Shown: positions 1-5,428, counted from the first letter of the stretch. The stretch is DNA of 6,304 bases from CAYQTL01 sp964420405 (GCA_964420405.1 CAYQTL010000135.1:1-6304), one strand, 5' to 3'. Translations and numbers: made by a program. Notes: generated by a model not told the origin, from the sequence alone.

Positions 1-56
1 GATCCCGATCCCGATCCCGATCCCGATCCCGATCCCGATCCCGATCCCGATCCCGA
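1..56. repeat. GATCCC tandem hexamer array A (about 9.3 copies)
   Basis: Nine perfect GATCCC units are followed by GA and then the edge sequence GACGAA. The array begins at base 1, so its true left end is outside the window. The minus strand reads GGGATC repeated, with GGG runs separated by exactly three bases, enough for two stacked four-tract G-quadruplexes. Each unit contains a GATC site. It lies downstream of comM, so a comM read-through transcript would be G-rich here. It is complementary to the short inverted array at 153-174. The repeat and its copy number are seen directly; the fold is inferred. Confidence 0.97.
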
Positions 57-79
57 CGAAGCTGTTGCCCAGCCGGTCC

Positions 80-114
80 CCTGTCAACCCGGGTGACCCC
101 GGTCGTTGAACAGG
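80..114 (-). terminator. Hairpin downstream of comM, possible terminator
   Basis: Three stacked segments pair: 80-84 with 110-114, 85-88 with 105-108, and 89-93 with 98-102. They leave a 4-base loop and small bulges, 14 base pairs in total. It lies about 80 bases past the comM stop on the minus strand. No U-tract follows, so it is not a classical intrinsic terminator; it could act with Rho or as a 3'-end stabiliser. The pairing is visible in the sequence, while the terminator role is inference. Confidence 0.4.
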
Positions 115-152
115 TGGTGAAAGCGAGTGAGAGCACCACGCGCGACACACCA

Positions 153-174
153 TCGGGAACGGGATCGGGATCGG
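153..174. repeat. Inverted GGGATC array A' (3.5 copies)
   Basis: On the plus strand this reads GGGAAC, GGGATC, GGGATC, GG. It is the reverse complement of array A (1-56) with a single mismatch over 22 bases, so the two can form the arms of a large hairpin enclosing 57-152. The arm can pair in several registers six bases apart. The one variant unit (AAC instead of ATC) changes the spacer and leaves the GGG run intact. It lies 18 bases beyond the comM stop codon. Confidence 0.85.
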
Positions 175-192
175 AGGACGCCTGGACGGACC

Positions 193-1752
193 TCACCCGC
201 TCCACCCCCCTGTCGCCGGCCGCGGGCCCGGCTCGGCGCGGTCGAGACCGCGGTAGGCGATCGCCTCCGCGACGTGGACCGCGGCGAGACGCTCGGCCCC
301 CGCGAGGTCGGCGATGGTCCGGGCGACCCGCTGGATCCGGTGCCAGGCGCGGGCGGACAGCCCGAGGGTGCGGGCGGCGTGCTCGAGCAGCCGACGGGGC
401 TCGCCGTCGAGGACGGCCCAGCGGCGAAGCTCCGCAGAGCCCATCTCGCCGTTGCACCCGGCAGCGACGCCGCGGAAGCGCTCCGCCTGGACCGCCCGCG
501 CCGCCTCCACCCTCGCCGCGACCGCCGCCGAGGGCTCGCCGCGGCGGTCGGCGGCGAGCTCGCGCCACGGCACAGCCGGGACCGCGAGCTGGAGGTCGAG
601 CCGGTCGAGCAGCGGCCCAGACAGGCGCGATCGGTAGCGGTCGACCGCCGCCGGCGTGCACCGGCAGTCACGGTTCGGATCGCCCAGGAAGCCGCACGGA
701 CACGGGTTGGCGGCCGCCACCAGCTGGAAGCTCGCCGGGAAGCTGAGGGTCGAACGCGCGCGGGCGATGGTCACAACCCGGTCCTCGAGCGGCTGCCGCA
801 GCCCCTCCAGCACGTCGCGCCGGAACTCGGTCAGCTCGTCGAGGAACAGCACGCCGTTGTGCGCGAGCGACACCTCGCCTGGCTGGGGCACGGCGCCGCC
901 GCCGATCAGCGCCGCCGCCGAGACGGTGTGGTGCGGCGCGCGGAACGGGCGCCGGTCCATCAGGCCCGCGGGACGCGGGACGCGGGTCGAGACCGAGTAC
1001 ACGCAGGTGGTCTCGAGCGCCTGCTCGGCTTCGAGCGGCGGCAGGATCGTCGGCAGCCGCCGCGCGAGCATCGACTTGCCGCTGCCGGGCGGCCCCATCA
1101 GCAGCAGGTGGTGCCCGCCGGCCGCGGCGATCTCCAGCGCCCGGCGGGCCTGCTCCTGGGCGACAACGTCGGCCAGGTCGACCGCGGCCGGCGGCGGCGG
1201 CGGATCCGAGTGGTCGCGAGCCACCGGTGGCTCGACGCCGTCCCGGAGGTACCGGACGACCTCGTTGAGGCTCGCCGCGCCGACCACGCCGACGCCACCG
1301 ACGGCCACGGCCTCGGCGCGGTTGGCGGCGGGCACGACGACCTCCTCGAAGCCCCGCCGTCGGGCCGCCAGCACCACCGGCAGCATCCCGCGGACCGGCA
1401 GCAGGCGACCCTCGAGGGAGAGCTCGCCGAGGAACAGCCGCCGCCGCAGCCGCCGATGGTCGACCTCTCCGGCGGACGCCAGCACCCCGACCGCCATCGG
1501 CAGGTCGAGGCCCGCGCCCTCCTTGCGCTCGTCGGCGGGCGCCAGGTTGATGACCACCCGCGCCGCCTCGGGGCGACGCCGGCCGAGGCGGCGCATGGCA
1601 GCGAAGATCCGCTGCTCGGCCTCGCGGACCGCGGTGTCGGCGAGGCCGACGATGATCACTCTGGGGTTGTCGGAGCGGTGACGGTCCACCTCCACGGTGA
1701 CGAACAGGGCCTCCACGCCGCGCGGCGTGGCGGACTGCACCTTCGCCAGCAT
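193..1752 (-). CDS. comM: ComM/YifB-family AAA+ ATPase (Mg-chelatase-like)
   Basis: 519 residues, the usual length for the YifB/ComM family. An N-terminal ChlI-like domain (about 20-141) precedes the AAA+ module (about 193-397). That module shows Walker A GPPGSGKS (220-227), Walker B VLFLDE (301-306), the family motif ANPCPCG (349-354) with a second cysteine pair at 363 and 365, and SGPLLDRLD (378-386), where R384 is a candidate arginine finger. A C-terminal Mg-chelatase-type helical domain follows (about 405-503). Known role: ComM is a hexameric helicase that promotes branch migration during natural transformation, which suggests but does not prove DNA uptake in this organism. The ATG at 1750-1752 is chosen because the protein starts with the family's typical MLAKVQSA and has AAAGGA eight bases upstream. 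It is transcribed divergently from ssrA and looks intact. Residues 182-190 are a proline-rich linker. Confidence 0.96.
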   Translation of the reverse strand: MLAKVQSATPRGVEALFVTVEVDRHRSDNPRVIIVGLADTAVREAEQRIFAAMRRLGRRRPEAARVVINLAPADERKEGAGLDLPMAVGVLASAGEVDHRRLRRRLFLGELSLEGRLLPVRGMLPVVLAARRRGFEEVVVPAANRAEAVAVGGVGVVGAASLNEVVRYLRDGVEPPVARDHSDPPPPPAAVDLADVVAQEQARRALEIAAAGGHHLLLMGPPGSGKSMLARRLPTILPPLEAEQALETTCVYSVSTRVPRPAGLMDRRPFRAPHHTVSAAALIGGGAVPQPGEVSLAHNGVLFLDELTEFRRDVLEGLRQPLEDRVVTIARARSTLSFPASFQLVAAANPCPCGFLGDPNRDCRCTPAAVDRYRSRLSGPLLDRLDLQLAVPAVPWRELAADRRGEPSAAVAARVEAARAVQAERFRGVAAGCNGEMGSAELRRWAVLDGEPRRLLEHAARTLGLSARAWHRIQRVARTIADLAGAERLAAVHVAEAIAYRGLDRAEPGPRPATGGWSG

Positions 1753-1760
1753 CGGGCACG

Positions 1761-1766
1761 TCCTTT
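1761..1766 (-). promoter_or_regulatory. Ribosome binding site of comM
   Basis: AAAGGA on the minus strand, eight bases upstream of the ATG. It supports the chosen start of comM. Confidence 0.7.
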
Positions 1767-1790
1767 CGGTTGTGCAGTGTGGACGTGTCC

Positions 1791-1819
1791 AGCATGGGTC
1801 GGCGTGCCGGTCATGTCAA
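1791..1819 (-). promoter_or_regulatory. Sigma70-type promoter for comM
   Basis: On the minus strand a perfect TTGACA (plus 1814-1819) is followed by a 17-base spacer and CATGCT (plus 1791-1796), which matches the -10 consensus at three of six positions. Transcription would start near 1784, giving a leader of about 30 bases with the ribosome binding site inside it. An imperfect palindrome, GGACGTGTCC at 1781-1790, overlaps the predicted start and could be an operator. The -35 and spacing are good and the -10 is weak. Confidence 0.5.
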
Positions 1820-1837
1820 CCCGCCCGCGCCCCGTGA

Positions 1838-1883
1838 GATCGCGATCGGGATCCCTGCCCAGGGCCCAATCCCGATCCCGATC
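1838..1883. repeat. Hairpin-forming inverted repeat using GGGATC/GATCCC units
   Basis: The left arm 1838-1852 pairs with 1869-1883 at 14 of 15 positions. Inside it, CCCT (1853-1856) and AGGG (1861-1864) can pair around a GCCC loop. The right arm is the first part of array B, so a short reversed piece of the hexamer faces the main array, as at the comM 3' side. It lies between the two divergent promoters and is therefore upstream of both genes, not at a transcript end. Confidence 0.75.
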
Positions 1884-1899
1884 CCGATCCCGATCCCGA
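1869..1899. repeat. GATCCC tandem hexamer array B (about 5 copies)
   Basis: ATCCC and four GATCCC units, then GACGAG. Five CCC runs are separated by GAT, so the minus strand has at least one complete G-quadruplex motif with 3-base loops. The edge (CCCGACGAG) matches those of arrays A (GACGAA) and C (GACGAG). It lies in the comM-ssrA intergenic region. Confidence 0.95.
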
Positions 1900-1909
1900 C
1901 GAGATGATC

Positions 1910-2011
1910 CCGCGTCCGTGCCCTCGTCCGTGTCCGATCCGGCGGCCCTCCAACCCGCGGCATCGCCTCTGACGAGGCCGGATACGGACGCGGACGCGGA
2001 CGCGGACGCGG
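1910..2011. repeat. Large near-perfect hairpin (about 32 bp stem, 33-base loop)
   Basis: The arm 1925-1943 pairs with 1977-1996 over 19 base pairs, including one G-U wobble, with a single bulged A at 1984. Beyond mismatches at 1924 and 1921 the pairing continues with 1922-1923 and then 1910-1920 against 2001-2011. The loop is 1944-1976. The left arm is made of GTCCGT-like units and the right arm of GGACGC units. The stem ends about 67 bases upstream of the ssrA extended -10. It could be a cruciform, a repetitive-element copy or a protein-binding platform. The pairing is seen directly; the function is unknown. Confidence 0.8.
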
Positions 2012-2012
2012 A
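1986..2012. repeat. GGACGC tandem hexamer array (4.5 copies)
   Basis: Four perfect GGACGC units followed by GGA, forming most of the right arm of the 1910-2011 hairpin. This is a second hexamer family, different from GATCCC; related units recur at 5405-5428. Confidence 0.9.
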
Positions 2013-2058
2013 AGGAACATCCTCACCCCTCCGCACGTTCTTCCGAATGCGACGGCGG

Positions 2059-2086
2059 TAGTCGGCCGTCGCGGCGGTGCTACAAT
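2059..2086 (+). promoter_or_regulatory. Extended -10 promoter for ssrA
   Basis: TGC followed by TACAAT (2078-2086) is a near-consensus extended -10 element. The -35 position (about 2059-2064, TAGTCG) is poor, which is tolerable with an extended -10. Predicted transcription begins near 2093, about 12 bases before the mature tmRNA 5' end, a short leader that RNase P would remove. Confidence 0.7.
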
Positions 2087-2104
2087 GCCGCGGATCGTCG
2101 AGCT

Positions 2105-2454
2105 GGGGGCGTCCTGGGTTCGACGGGGAACAGATCCGATCGACGGCAGCGTGCCGAGATGGATCCGCTCGTTAAAACGGGTCCGGCACTCTTAACTGCC
2201 AACAACGACTACGCTCTGGCTGCGTAAGTAGCCACGTCGCCACCGAGGCTCCGCCTGCCGGCCTGGTGGCGACGCTGTCAGGCGGGCTGGACGGCCGCCG
2301 CGTCCGGGAACGGCCGTCGAGATGAACCGGGCTGGCGTCGCGGGACGTTGCCCGCTGACCGAACGCGACGCGAGATTTCGAAAGCGGGCTGCGCACGGAG
2401 CGGCCGTCGATCGGGGTTTCTCGGACGTGGGTTCGATTCCCACCGCCTCCACCA
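2105..2454 (+). ncRNA. ssrA: tmRNA (transfer-messenger RNA, one-piece)
   Basis: 350 nt, standard (non-permuted) form. tmRNA is charged with alanine, binds SmpB and rescues stalled ribosomes while adding a degradation tag. The acceptor stem pairs 2105-2111 with 2444-2450 and has the G3-U70 wobble (2107 with 2448) recognised by alanyl-tRNA synthetase. A is the discriminator base and CCA is encoded (2452-2454). The T arm is GTGGG, loop TTCGATT, CCCAC (2427-2443). The conserved TTCGACGGGG follows the 5' strand. Upstream of the tag, 2161-2167 pairs with 2178-2184. After the tag, a 10-bp helix (2235-2244 with 2265-2274) has a loop segment, CCGCCTG (2251-2257), exactly complementary to CAGGCGG (2279-2285), an H-type pseudoknot. 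The gene ends 24 bases before the amidase start codon. Confidence 0.97.
2198..2227 (+). other. tmRNA tag-peptide reading frame (ANNDYALAA)
   Basis: GCC resume codon, then eight codons and TAA, encoding ANNDYALAA. The C-terminal ALAA is the usual ClpXP/ClpAP-type degradation signal. With the alanine carried by tmRNA itself the tag would be ten residues, one shorter than the E. coli tag. The resume point is inferred from alignment of TTAACT-GCC with the E. coli ATAGTC-GCA context. Confidence 0.88.
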
Positions 2455-2461
2455 TTTTTTT
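2427..2461 (+). terminator. T-tract directly after tmRNA, weak terminator candidate
   Basis: Seven T residues (2455-2461) follow the encoded CCA without a gap. The T arm and acceptor stem could act as the upstream structure, but the nearest local hairpin ends about 11 bases before the T-run, so termination is probably incomplete. This matters because the amidase gene starts at 2479. Confidence 0.4.
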
Positions 2462-2470
2462 GACTCGACC

Positions 2471-2475
2471 AGGGA
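2471..2475 (+). promoter_or_regulatory. Closely spaced Shine-Dalgarno of the amidase gene
   Basis: AGGGA lies only three bases before the ATG at 2479, closer than usual. The start is still preferred because it yields a clean signal peptide, and ssrA occupies the sequence up to 2454. Confidence 0.45.
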
Positions 2476-2478
2476 TCC

Positions 2479-3915
2479 ATGCGAGCAGTCGCCGCCGTCC
2501 TGTTCCTGCTGACCAGCATCGCGCCGCAGCCGGCGGTCGCTCAGGACGTGGCCGCGGGCGCGGCCATCCCGTTCCACTTCGCCGGCCGCTCCGAGATGGT
2601 GCCGCGCTTCGGCGAGCGCGTCGAGCTGCTTCCGGTGCTGCGCATGATCGGCGCCGAGGCGGCCTACTCCCCGGCCGCCGGCACCTGGGGCGTCCGCTGG
2701 GGCGAGCACGAGATCCAGTTCTCGGTCGGGCGTCGGTTCGTGCTCGTCGACGGCACTCTGGGGGAGGGCGTCGACTCGCCGGTCGCCTCGCCCGGCGGAG
2801 TGGCAGCGAGCGCCGAGTTTCTCGACCGGTCGCTGCTCGGCCCGCTCGGGTACCACCTCGAGCGTTTCCAGGACGGCTACCGGATCGTTCCCGGGGCCCG
2901 CCTCGCCGACCCGGTGTCGGTCCGCCCGGCCGCCGCCGACTTCAGCACCACCACGACCCTCGTCCTCACCCTGGGCAGGGCTGTCGCGACCGAGGTCGGC
3001 GAGGGGCCGGACGGGACCCCGGTGGTGACCTTCGAAGACGCGGTCCCGCGGATGGACCCGTCGCTGCCGTTCCGGTCCCGGCGAGTCCGCACCCTCGTCG
3101 CCGAGGGCGAGCGGCTGCGGGTGGTCACCGCCGACGGTGTCGGCCTGCTGTCCTCCCATGTGCTCGACGGCCCGCCGCGTGTGATCCTCGAGCTCGGCGC
3201 GGTGCGGCCGACGCCGACGCCGGCGCCGGTCCGGATCGTCGAGCACGCCGGTCCGCAGCCGATCGTCATCGACCCGGGTCACGGCGGCGACGACACCGGC
3301 GCCGTGTCCCCCGACGGTCTGATGGAGAAGGACCTCGTGCTGGCGGTGGCGCGGCGCCTGCAGCGCGTCCTCGAGTCCCGCGGTCACACCGTCCGGCTGA
3401 CCCGCGAGGCGGACGAGCCGCGCGCCCTGACCGACCGCACCGCGTTCGCCAACCGCATCGAGGCCCGCGTGTTCGTGTCCCTGCACGCCAACGCGTCGAC
3501 AGTCGCCGCGGTCGCCGGCGCCGAGACCTACTACATGAGCCTGGGCGGCGGCGCCACCGACGAGGCGGCGGCCTCCGTCGCCGAGACCGAGAACCGGGGC
3601 GTCGAGCCCGACGCGGCGCGGTCGCCGCTCGACCTGATCCTGTGGGACCTCGCCCAGACCGAGGTGCTCAACGAGAGCGCCCAGCTGGCGCTGGCCGTCC
3701 AGACCCGCCTCAACGCCGAGCTCGGGCTGCAGGACCGGGGAGTCAAGCAGGCCCCGTTCGTCGTGCTGACCGGCGCGACGATGCCGGCGATCCTGGTCGA
3801 GGTCGGGTTCCTCTCCAACCCCGCAGAGGTGGGTCGACTGTCCGATCCCGACCACCAGCAGCGCATCGCCGAGGCCGTCGCCCGCGGCATCGAGGACTTC
3901 GTGAACCGGTCATGA
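2479..3915 (+). CDS. Secreted N-acetylmuramoyl-L-alanine amidase (Amidase_3)
   Basis: 478 residues. It cleaves the amide bond between N-acetylmuramic acid and L-alanine in peptidoglycan and should act outside the cytoplasmic membrane. A Sec signal peptide (1-21) ends at AVA before QD. Residues about 30-140 resemble a stalk-type, copper-amine-oxidase-N-like domain, and about 155-240 form a beta-rich AMIN-like region; both calls are tentative. A PTPTPAP linker (about 244-250) leads to the catalytic domain (262-475). Expected zinc ligands are H268 in DPGHGG, E283 in LMEKD and H336 in SLHANAS, with catalytic E441 in VEVGFLSNP. Residues about 361-400 occupy the position of the regulatory helix of proteobacterial AmiA/B/C, so activation by a partner is possible but unproven. 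It is the first gene of a three-gene operon and its stop overlaps the next ATG. AmiC-like by domain; no exact orthologue is claimed. Confidence 0.94.
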   Translation: MRAVAAVLFLLTSIAPQPAVAQDVAAGAAIPFHFAGRSEMVPRFGERVELLPVLRMIGAEAAYSPAAGTWGVRWGEHEIQFSVGRRFVLVDGTLGEGVDSPVASPGGVAASAEFLDRSLLGPLGYHLERFQDGYRIVPGARLADPVSVRPAAADFSTTTTLVLTLGRAVATEVGEGPDGTPVVTFEDAVPRMDPSLPFRSRRVRTLVAEGERLRVVTADGVGLLSSHVLDGPPRVILELGAVRPTPTPAPVRIVEHAGPQPIVIDPGHGGDDTGAVSPDGLMEKDLVLAVARRLQRVLESRGHTVRLTREADEPRALTDRTAFANRIEARVFVSLHANASTVAAVAGAETYYMSLGGGATDEAAASVAETENRGVEPDAARSPLDLILWDLAQTEVLNESAQLALAVQTRLNAELGLQDRGVKQAPFVVLTGATMPAILVEVGFLSNPAEVGRLSDPDHQQRIAEAVARGIEDFVNRS

Positions 3916-4490
3916 ACCGCCGCGTGCTCTGGATCGCGGTGGCGGCGGTGGCGGTGGTGGCCGCGCTGGCTGCGCTGCTGCTGTTGACCGGCGGACCGGC
4001 GCCACGGATGGCCGACGTCACCCCGGTCCGCACACTGCCGACGCCGACCCCCCCGCCCGAGCAGCGGGTCGTGCTGCTGTTCCTCGGTGCCGACGGCCTG
4101 CTGCACCCCGAGCTGCGGGCGGTCCCGCTGCCGGCGGAGGTGGACGCCCGGGTCCTGGTCGTCCTCGAGGAGCTGCTGGCCGGTCCGACCGGGTCCGAGT
4201 CGGGCCGGCGCCTGTGGCCGGTGGTGCCGTACGAGGCGGCGGTCGACGCGGTCTTCGTGGACGGCCGCGGCACCGCCTACGTGGACCTGTCGGCGCCGCC
4301 GGCACCCCTGGCGGGCAGCCACGTCGAGCTGATCCTGGCCTACGGCGTGGTGGACTCGATCCTGCTCAACTGCCCCGAGCTACGGGCGGTCCAGCTGCTG
4401 TTCGGCGGCCGCGAGATCGACACCTTGACGGGCCACCTCGACCTGTCGCGGCCGCTGCCCCTCAACCGCCGGTTGATCGCCGCGTCATGA
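3912..4490 (+). CDS. GerMN-domain protein with N-terminal membrane anchor
   Basis: 192 residues. A single hydrophobic segment (about 5-27) after a basic MNRR start predicts a membrane anchor with the rest outside the cytoplasm. A Pro/Thr linker (about 37-50, PTPTPPP) precedes a GerMN domain (about 52-190), recognisable by VVLLFLGADG, VLEELLAGPT (84-93), FVDGRGTAYVDLS (115-127), VVDSILLN (146-153) and VQLLFGGREIDTLTGHLDLS (160-179). GerMN domains are known from the spore protein GerM and from lipoproteins such as LpqB; the domain is thought to bind ligand or peptidoglycan, but its activity is not established. There is no lipobox. The ATG overlaps the amidase stop (ATGA) and no good ribosome binding site precedes it, pointing to translational coupling. 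Its pairing with a peptidoglycan amidase suggests an envelope role, perhaps amidase targeting or control (inference). Confidence 0.88.
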   Translation: MNRRVLWIAVAAVAVVAALAALLLLTGGPAPRMADVTPVRTLPTPTPPPEQRVVLLFLGADGLLHPELRAVPLPAEVDARVLVVLEELLAGPTGSESGRRLWPVVPYEAAVDAVFVDGRGTAYVDLSAPPAPLAGSHVELILAYGVVDSILLNCPELRAVQLLFGGREIDTLTGHLDLSRPLPLNRRLIAAS

Positions 4491-5275
4491 CCCCGCCGAT
4501 CGGCATCTTCGACTCGGGCGTCGGCGGTCTGACGGTGCTCGACGCCCTCCGCAGACGGCTCCCGGGCGAGGACTTCCTGTACCTCGGCGACACCGCCCGG
4601 CTGCCATACGGCACCAAGTCGGCTGCCACCGTCACCCGCTACGCTCTCAACGCCGCGGGCCACTTGGCGTCGGAGGGGGTCAAGCTGCTGGTGGTCGCGT
4701 GCAACACCGCCTCGTCGGCCGCCCTGGAAGCTCTCGAGGCGGCCTCGCCGGTGCCGGTTGTGGGGGTGGTGGAGCCCGGTGTCCGGGCGGCGCTGGCCGC
4801 CGGAGCGCGCCGGATCGGCGTCATCGGCACCGAGGGAACCGTCCGCTCGGGCGCCTACCAGCGGGCACTGGAACGGCTCGGCGACGGCGTCGAGGTCCGA
4901 GCGGCGCCGTGCCCCCTGCTCGTCCCCCTGGCCGAGGAGGGGTGGGGCGACCACCCGATCACCGACCAGGTCGCGTCCCTGTACCTGGCGCCGCTGCTCG
5001 AGTGGGGCGCCGAGGTGTTGATCCTCGCCTGCACCCACTACCCGGTGCTGCGGCCCTCGCTGTCGCGGGTCGCGGGACCCGGCGTGCGGCTCGTGGACTC
5101 GGCGACCGCCGTCGCCGACACCGTCGCCCGGGACCACGCCGGGCTGCTGCGCCGCGACCGCTCGGAGAGTGGCGCGGTACACCTCCGTCTGACCGACGCC
5201 TCCGAGCGGTTCCTACGGATCGCCACCGCCATCCTCGGCGAGCCCCCCGAGGGCCTCGAGCTGGTGGACCTGTAG
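4487..5275 (+). CDS. murI: Glutamate racemase
   Basis: 262 residues, the normal MurI length. It interconverts L- and D-glutamate without cofactor, supplying D-glutamate for the peptidoglycan stem peptide in the cytoplasm. The two catalytic cysteines are C72 in VACNTAS and C182 in LACTHYP, followed by H184. The N-terminal substrate motif is IFDSGVGGLTV (7-17, with D9 and S10), and YLGDTARLPYG (32-42) is also typical of the family. The start overlaps the GerMN stop by ATGA and lacks a clear ribosome binding site, so translation is probably coupled. An upstream in-frame extension exists but runs inside the GerMN gene and carries no family sequence. It is the last gene of the operon, and a GC-rich hairpin begins at its stop codon. 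Confidence 0.97.
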   Translation: MTPPIGIFDSGVGGLTVLDALRRRLPGEDFLYLGDTARLPYGTKSAATVTRYALNAAGHLASEGVKLLVVACNTASSAALEALEAASPVPVVGVVEPGVRAALAAGARRIGVIGTEGTVRSGAYQRALERLGDGVEVRAAPCPLLVPLAEEGWGDHPITDQVASLYLAPLLEWGAEVLILACTHYPVLRPSLSRVAGPGVRLVDSATAVADTVARDHAGLLRRDRSESGAVHLRLTDASERFLRIATAILGEPPEGLELVDL

Positions 5276-5302
5276 GGGTCTGGGGCCGCACGCCCCGTCC
5301 CC
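5275..5302 (+). terminator. GC-rich hairpin at the end of murI
   Basis: GGGGC (5282-5286) pairs with GCCCC (5292-5296) around a 5-base loop, extended by GGGG (5275-5278) with CCCC (5299-5302) across a small internal loop. No U-tract follows. The outer right arm is also the first C-run of array C, so this RNA hairpin and structures formed by the array could compete. It may end or stabilise the amidase-GerMN-murI transcript. Confidence 0.5.
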
Positions 5303-5320
5303 GATCCCGCTCCCGTTCCC
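5299..5320. repeat. Degenerate hexamer array C (NNTCCC units)
   Basis: A CCCC run is followed by GATCCC, GCTCCC and GTTCCC, then GACGAG. All changes from GATCCC fall in the 3-base spacer; the four C-runs and their 6-base period are intact, so the minus strand still fits a four-tract G-quadruplex. It lies between murI and rph. Confidence 0.8.
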
Positions 5321-5404
5321 GACGAGCACGGAGGTCGGTCCACGGCCGCCCGGCGGGACCGCTGGCGCCGGTCCTCCCGGTGCATCGGGCGCGGATGCGG
5401 CGAG

Positions 5405-5428
5405 CACGGACGCGGGCACGGACGCGGG
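5405..5428. repeat. 12-base tandem duplication (CACGGACGCGGG x2)
   Basis: Two perfect adjacent copies, each containing the GGACGC hexamer seen at 1986-2012. The 10-base sequence CGAGCACGGA occurs both just after array C (5323-5332) and at the start of this block (5401-5410). The stretch up to 5436 has partial complementarity to array C, giving a possible long-range imperfect hairpin across the murI-rph gap. Confidence 0.75.

Noticed and set aside
1..56. The repeat arrays as a CRISPR array
   Set aside because: The units are 6-base perfect tandem repeats with no unique spacers of 30 or so bases and no cas genes nearby.
57..90. TTGACA on the minus strand at 82-87 as a promoter reading into array A
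   Set aside because: At a 17-base spacing the -10 would be CAGCTT, a poor match, and the bases are better explained as part of the 80-114 hairpin.
1811..2026. Small frames encoding DRDRDR, GIGIGI or RPRPRP-type dipeptide repeats through the arrays
   Set aside because: A 6-base repeat gives dipeptide repeats in any frame. There is no ribosome binding site or conserved flank, and the stretch holds promoters and hairpins.
127..2061. A 644-codon plus-strand open frame antisense to comM
   Set aside because: Long shadow frames are common at this GC content. The composition is Arg/Ala/Gly-rich with no recognisable domain, it runs through the repeats, and comM on the other strand has full family motifs.
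2341..2378. TTGCCC plus GAGATT inside ssrA as an internal promoter for the amidase operon
   Set aside because: The -10 match is only three of six with an 18-base spacer, and these bases are part of the tmRNA. Not strong enough to list, although an internal promoter is not excluded.
2192..2455. Minus-strand open frames across ssrA, including one starting MVEAVGIEPTS and others with GGNRTHV or WESNPRP-like strings
   Set aside because: These are the well-known spurious proteins produced by translating the antisense of the tmRNA/tRNA 3' end (T arm and acceptor stem). The RNA gene explains the sequence fully.
2322..3911. Upstream extension of the GerMN frame overlapping the amidase gene
   Set aside because: The sequence before 3912 is a shadow of the amidase in another frame. 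Only the part after the ATGA overlap has a membrane anchor and a GerMN domain.
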